A stretch of DNA of 64,000 bases from Palsa-506 sp963786975 (lineage in GTDB: Bacteria; Actinomycetota; Actinomycetes; Streptosporangiales; Streptosporangiaceae), in NCBI GenBank assembly GCA_963786975.1, contig CAWBBE010000007.1:1-64000 (forward strand), read 5' to 3'. Positions 61,418-64,000 of the stretch are shown piece by piece. The stretch's first letter is position 1. Each line of letters opens with the position of its first letter. The translations under genes and the position numbers were made by a program. The notes beneath the pieces were generated by a model. The model saw nothing but the letters and a program-made list of their open reading frames with translations, was not told the origin of the DNA and searched no databases.

Positions 61418-61954
61418 TCACTGCGGATCCCGGCGATCCTCCCGGCTGAGCGTGGCCGGGTCGGGTTCCTGCCGGGGCAGCGAGACGTCGGCGCTGATGT
61501 CGCCGGCCAGCCGGACGACGTCACCGTCGGCCAGCCGGACTCCGGTGCCGGGCAGCACCCGGTCGCCGTTGACGAAGGTCCCGTTCGTGGAGTGCTCGTC
61601 CCGGATGGTCGCATGACCGGCATCGTCGACGGTGACCGTCGCGTGCCGCCTTGACACGTTCTCGTAGCCGGCGAACGCGGCGGCTACCAGGGAGTCCTCC
61701 GGATCCCGCCCGAGCAGCAGGGAGGTTCCCGCGGGTACCTCCACGTTGCCGGCCGGGAAGGCCAGCCGCAGCACCGTGGGGGAGATCGGGCCCTTCTTGT
61801 CTTCTCCCTTCAGGTACTCCTGCATGACGGTCACCGAGGCGGGCGGGTCATCGTCCCGGGCCCGCGCCCGCGGCAGGTTGGCGCCGCAGGTAAAACAGAT
61901 CAGGTCGGCCGCCTTGATCTCGGCAGCACAGACGGGGCAGGTCAGGGTCGCCAT
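61418..61954 (-). CDS. Zinc-ribbon FHA-domain protein
   Basis: A 178-residue protein. The N-terminus is a zinc ribbon (CPVC at 6-9, CFTC at 20-23); the middle is a flexible linker; the C-terminus is an FHA phosphothreonine-binding domain with LLLGRDPEDS, NVSRRHATV and STNGTFVNG, the three binding loops. In actinobacteria such proteins read Ser/Thr kinase signals (GarA/FhaB-like). ATG 61954 has GGAGG six bases upstream; an ATG at 61960 overlaps that site. No kinase gene is adjacent; the nearest kinase-like gene (53938-55251) appears inactive. Confidence 0.92.
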   Translation of the reverse strand: MATLTCPVCAAEIKAADLICFTCGANLPRARARDDDPPASVTVMQEYLKGEDKKGPISPTVLRLAFPAGNVEVPAGTSLLLGRDPEDSLVAAAFAGYENVSRRHATVTVDDAGHATIRDEHSTNGTFVNGDRVLPGTGVRLADGDVVRLAGDISADVSLPRQEPDPATLSREDRRDPQ

Positions 61955-62460
61955 CAACATCCTCCACGGGGGTGCTAAGGCCTCTAGGGCACGGCCGGTT
62001 GCGCGCACCGCGCCGGGGACTGTCTCGCTTCCCGCGCCAAACCTTAGCCGCGTTCTTCATGTTCCCATGTGCGTTGTACCGCTTTAGGGCGGCTACCGGG
62101 CATGCCGTTCCCGTCGCCCGCGCCGTGCCTGCCAGCCGGATCACCGTCCGGGGCGGGGTGCCGCCCCGGGCCGGGCCCGGGTTCCGGGCCGTTGCGCAGC
62201 TTCGGCACATCCTCCATCAGGCGCATCGGGTCCGGATTGGCCGGATGCTCGAGCACCTGGTCGGCGGGGCCCGATTCGGCCAGCCGCTGCGGGTTGGCAT
62301 TCCGGCCGAGGACCGCGTTCGCCGCGTGCTCGGTTGCGGCCGCTGGACAGCAGTCAGGACGCCGCCGACGCTTCCCGCCGGTGCCCGGCGGGCCGGCAGT
62401 AGCATCGCAGGCACCAGCCGCGTCACCGCAGCGGCGGCATCCTGCGAAGGGGTTAGCGAG
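61955..62460. other. Intergenic region
   Basis: About 500 bases between the divergent FHA and acyl-CoA dehydrogenase genes. Open frames cross it on both strands but have no recognisable domain. No clear hairpin or operator stands out. Confidence 0.45.
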
Positions 62461-63633
62461 ATGATCAGCTTCAGGCTGGGTGATGAGCATGAGCAGCTCC
62501 GCCTGACCGTCGCCGGTTTCGCGCGCGACGTGGTGGCGCCGGCTATCGGCGGCTTCTACGAGCGCAACGAGTTCCCCTACGAGATCGTCGCCAGGATGGC
62601 CAAGCTCGGCCTGTTCGGCCTGCCCTTCCCGGAGGAGTACGGCGGGATGGGCGGCGACTATTTCGCCCTCTGCGTCGCCGTACACGAGCTGGCCAGGGTC
62701 GATTCGTCGGTAGCGATCACGCTGGAGGCGGCCGTGTCGCTCGGCGCCATGCCGCTCTTCCGGTTCGGCTCGGCGGAGCAGCGCGAACGCTGGCTACCCG
62801 CGCTGTGCCACGGGGACCGGCTGGCCGCCTTCGGGCTCACCGAGCCGGGCGGCGGCTCGGACATCGCCGGGGGGATGCGCACCACGGCCCGGCTGGACGG
62901 CGGCGAGTGGGTAATCGACGGCAGCAAGGCGTTCATCACGAATGCCGGCACGTCGATCACTTCCCTGGTCACGGCGCTGGCGATCACCGGCAGGCAGGAC
63001 GATGGCCGGGCTGAGATCTCCTCGATTGTCGTCCCGGCCGGCACCCCCGGGCTAACCATCGCGCCGGAGTACTCAAAGGTGGGCTGGTGCGCGTCCGACA
63101 CCAGGGATCTGGCCTTTGCCTCCTGCCGGGTTCCGGCCGGGAACCTGCTCGGCGAGCGCGGCCGCGGCTACGCGCAGTTCCTGCAGACGCTGGACGAGGG
63201 CCGGGTGGCGATCGCCGCGCTGGCGGCCGGCCTGGCGCAGGGCTGCGTGGACGAGTGCCTGGGCCATGTCAGCGAGCGGACCGCGTTCGGTCACCGGCTC
63301 AGTCACTACCAGGGCATCCAGTTCAAGATCGCGGATATGGAGGCGCGCGCGCACGCGGCCAGGCTGGCCTGGTATGACGCGGCCGCCCGGGTTGCCGCGG
63401 GCGAGCCCGTCAAGAAGCAGGCCGCAATCGCGAAACTGACCTGCTCTAACGCCGCCATGGCGAACGCGCGCGATGCCACCCAGATATTCGGCGGCTACGG
63501 CTTCATGAACGAATTCCCGGTGGCGCGGTTCTACCGGGACGCCAAGGTCCTGGAGATAGGCGAGGGCACGTCAGAAGTGCAGCGGATGGTCATCGCCCGC
63601 TCGCTCGGGCTGGGGCGGCAGGGCGGCAGCTAA
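62461..63633 (+). CDS. Acyl-CoA dehydrogenase (short/medium-chain type)
   Basis: A 390-residue ACAD with the full domain order: helical N-terminus, FAD/substrate loop AAFGLTEPGGGSDIA, WVIDGSKAFITNAG, and the C-terminal helix bundle with FGGYGFMNEFPVARFYRDAKVLEIGEGTSEVQRMVIAR, whose EGTSE motif is the typical site of the catalytic glutamate. Length and motifs fit the butyryl/isovaleryl-CoA dehydrogenase branch. ATG 62461 has GAAGGGG eight bases upstream. It is separate from the ACAD pair at 15-18 kb and closer to canonical single-subunit enzymes. Confidence 0.93.
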   Translation: MISFRLGDEHEQLRLTVAGFARDVVAPAIGGFYERNEFPYEIVARMAKLGLFGLPFPEEYGGMGGDYFALCVAVHELARVDSSVAITLEAAVSLGAMPLFRFGSAEQRERWLPALCHGDRLAAFGLTEPGGGSDIAGGMRTTARLDGGEWVIDGSKAFITNAGTSITSLVTALAITGRQDDGRAEISSIVVPAGTPGLTIAPEYSKVGWCASDTRDLAFASCRVPAGNLLGERGRGYAQFLQTLDEGRVAIAALAAGLAQGCVDECLGHVSERTAFGHRLSHYQGIQFKIADMEARAHAARLAWYDAAARVAAGEPVKKQAAIAKLTCSNAAMANARDATQIFGGYGFMNEFPVARFYRDAKVLEIGEGTSEVQRMVIARSLGLGRQGGS

Positions 63634-63699
63634 GCCCGGTGGCCGATGGCTACCGGGGGTTCGACGCCGGATCGCGTGGGTAGCTGCCGAACTGCTTGC

Positions 63700-63993
63700 C
63701 TTGGTCACAAGGTACCGTTACCCTGTCGATCGATACTTTTGCCCGGCTTTCGCAGGTGGGCACTCTCGAGGAAGTGGACGTCTCGGTCATCGGAATTCCA
63801 TTCGACGCTGGGCGTCACTTTCGAGTCGGCGGGCGTTTGGCCAGACGCCCGCCGCGCCGTGTCGGCACGCCTGCGCCGGTACAGCCCGGCGCTCCACGTC
63901 AAGCCGTCCGAGGTGCTCTCCTGCGCTGGCCGCGCCGACGCATCGATCGTGCCGGGCACTTTCGAGCGCGGCTACGAGGTGATCGAACGCTAA
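63700..63993 (+). pseudogene. Broken N-terminal part of an agmatinase/ureohydrolase
   Basis: Across frames the text matches the start of agmatinase-like ureohydrolases: TFARLSQVGTLEEVDVSVIGI then PFDAG in one frame, and LGVTFESAGVWPDARRAVSAR, RYSPALHVKPSEVL and SIVPGTFERGYEVIER in another, implying a one-base shift near 63805. The second frame stops at TAA 63991-63993 where relatives have Tyr (ERYFR). The window ends there, before the metal-binding motifs, so I cannot see whether the rest survives. Two lesions within 200 bases make this the best candidate, with the STAND gene, for real decay, though error remains possible. Confidence 0.6.
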
Positions 63994-64000
63994 TTCCGCC

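Noticed and set aside
62044..62685. Minus-strand ORF over the start of the last acyl-CoA dehydrogenase
   Set aside because: Antisense of a clear ACAD N-terminus; no recognisable protein features.

Overview
This window is very GC-rich, codon third positions are almost always G or C, and GTG starts and ATGA/GTGA/TGATG stop-start overlaps are frequent. Together with actinobacterial marker genes (a FolP2-type dihydropteroate synthase-like protein, a GuaB1-type IMPDH/GMPR protein, a DUF4193 protein, GlnR-type boxes upstream of amt), this points to an Actinomycetota chromosome, probably a spore-former or relative with a large genome. I cannot name the genus.

Layout. 1-7 kb is a decayed mobile region. 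It holds an IS21-family element with perfect 33-bp ends that carries two accessory genes besides istA and istB, then a frameshifted HTH-STAND NTPase with five 36-residue repeats, then a tyrosine-integrase stub facing a tRNA-Pro(GGG) that probably served as the integration site. 7-10.6 kb: GH20 hexosaminidase (split by a frameshift), a monofunctional peptidoglycan transglycosylase and a GtrA protein. 10.7-13.4 kb: a DrrA/DrrB-type ABC exporter. 13.5-18.8 kb: acyl-CoA dehydrogenases and short-chain dehydrogenases for fatty-acid or steroid-like acyl-CoA oxidation, translationally coupled. 18.9-21.1 kb: a repeat-rich patch with an octapeptide-repeat ORF, two related palindromes and an acetyltransferase swollen by hexapeptide repeats. 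21.2-31.2 kb: a LacI-controlled minus-strand operon (lacI, two permeases, two ATPases, a family-5 solute-binding lipoprotein, a GH3 glycosidase) with two identical operators upstream. 31.3-33.6 kb: ammonium transporter with GlnR-like boxes and strong hairpins. 34-40 kb: pentapeptide protein, ThDP enzyme plus cyclase pair, MDR oxidoreductase, alpha/beta hydrolase. 39.8-45.9 kb: a coupled membrane redox cluster (His-rich protein, ferric-reductase-like haem protein, NuoF-like flavoprotein, ferredoxin, b-type cytochrome-like protein) next to a two-component system. 45.9-50.3 kb: D,D-carboxypeptidase, GuaB1, Zn-finger protein, FolP2, TetR. 50.8-58.7 kb: lytic transglycosylase, ferrochelatase, IMPase, pseudokinase-like membrane protein, DUF4193, amidohydrolase, winged-helix protein. 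58.7-64 kb: acetamidase/formamidase coupled to an APC permease, a zinc-ribbon FHA protein, an acyl-CoA dehydrogenase and a broken agmatinase-like fragment.

A caution that runs through the annotation: at least a dozen otherwise well conserved genes, including housekeeping ones (ferrochelatase, GuaB1), are broken by a single-base indel or stop. That pattern looks more like an unpolished assembly than biological decay, so genes typed here as pseudogene because of one indel may be intact in the living organism. The lesion in the STAND NTPase (about 11 bases lost inside the Walker A motif) is the best candidate for a true mutation.
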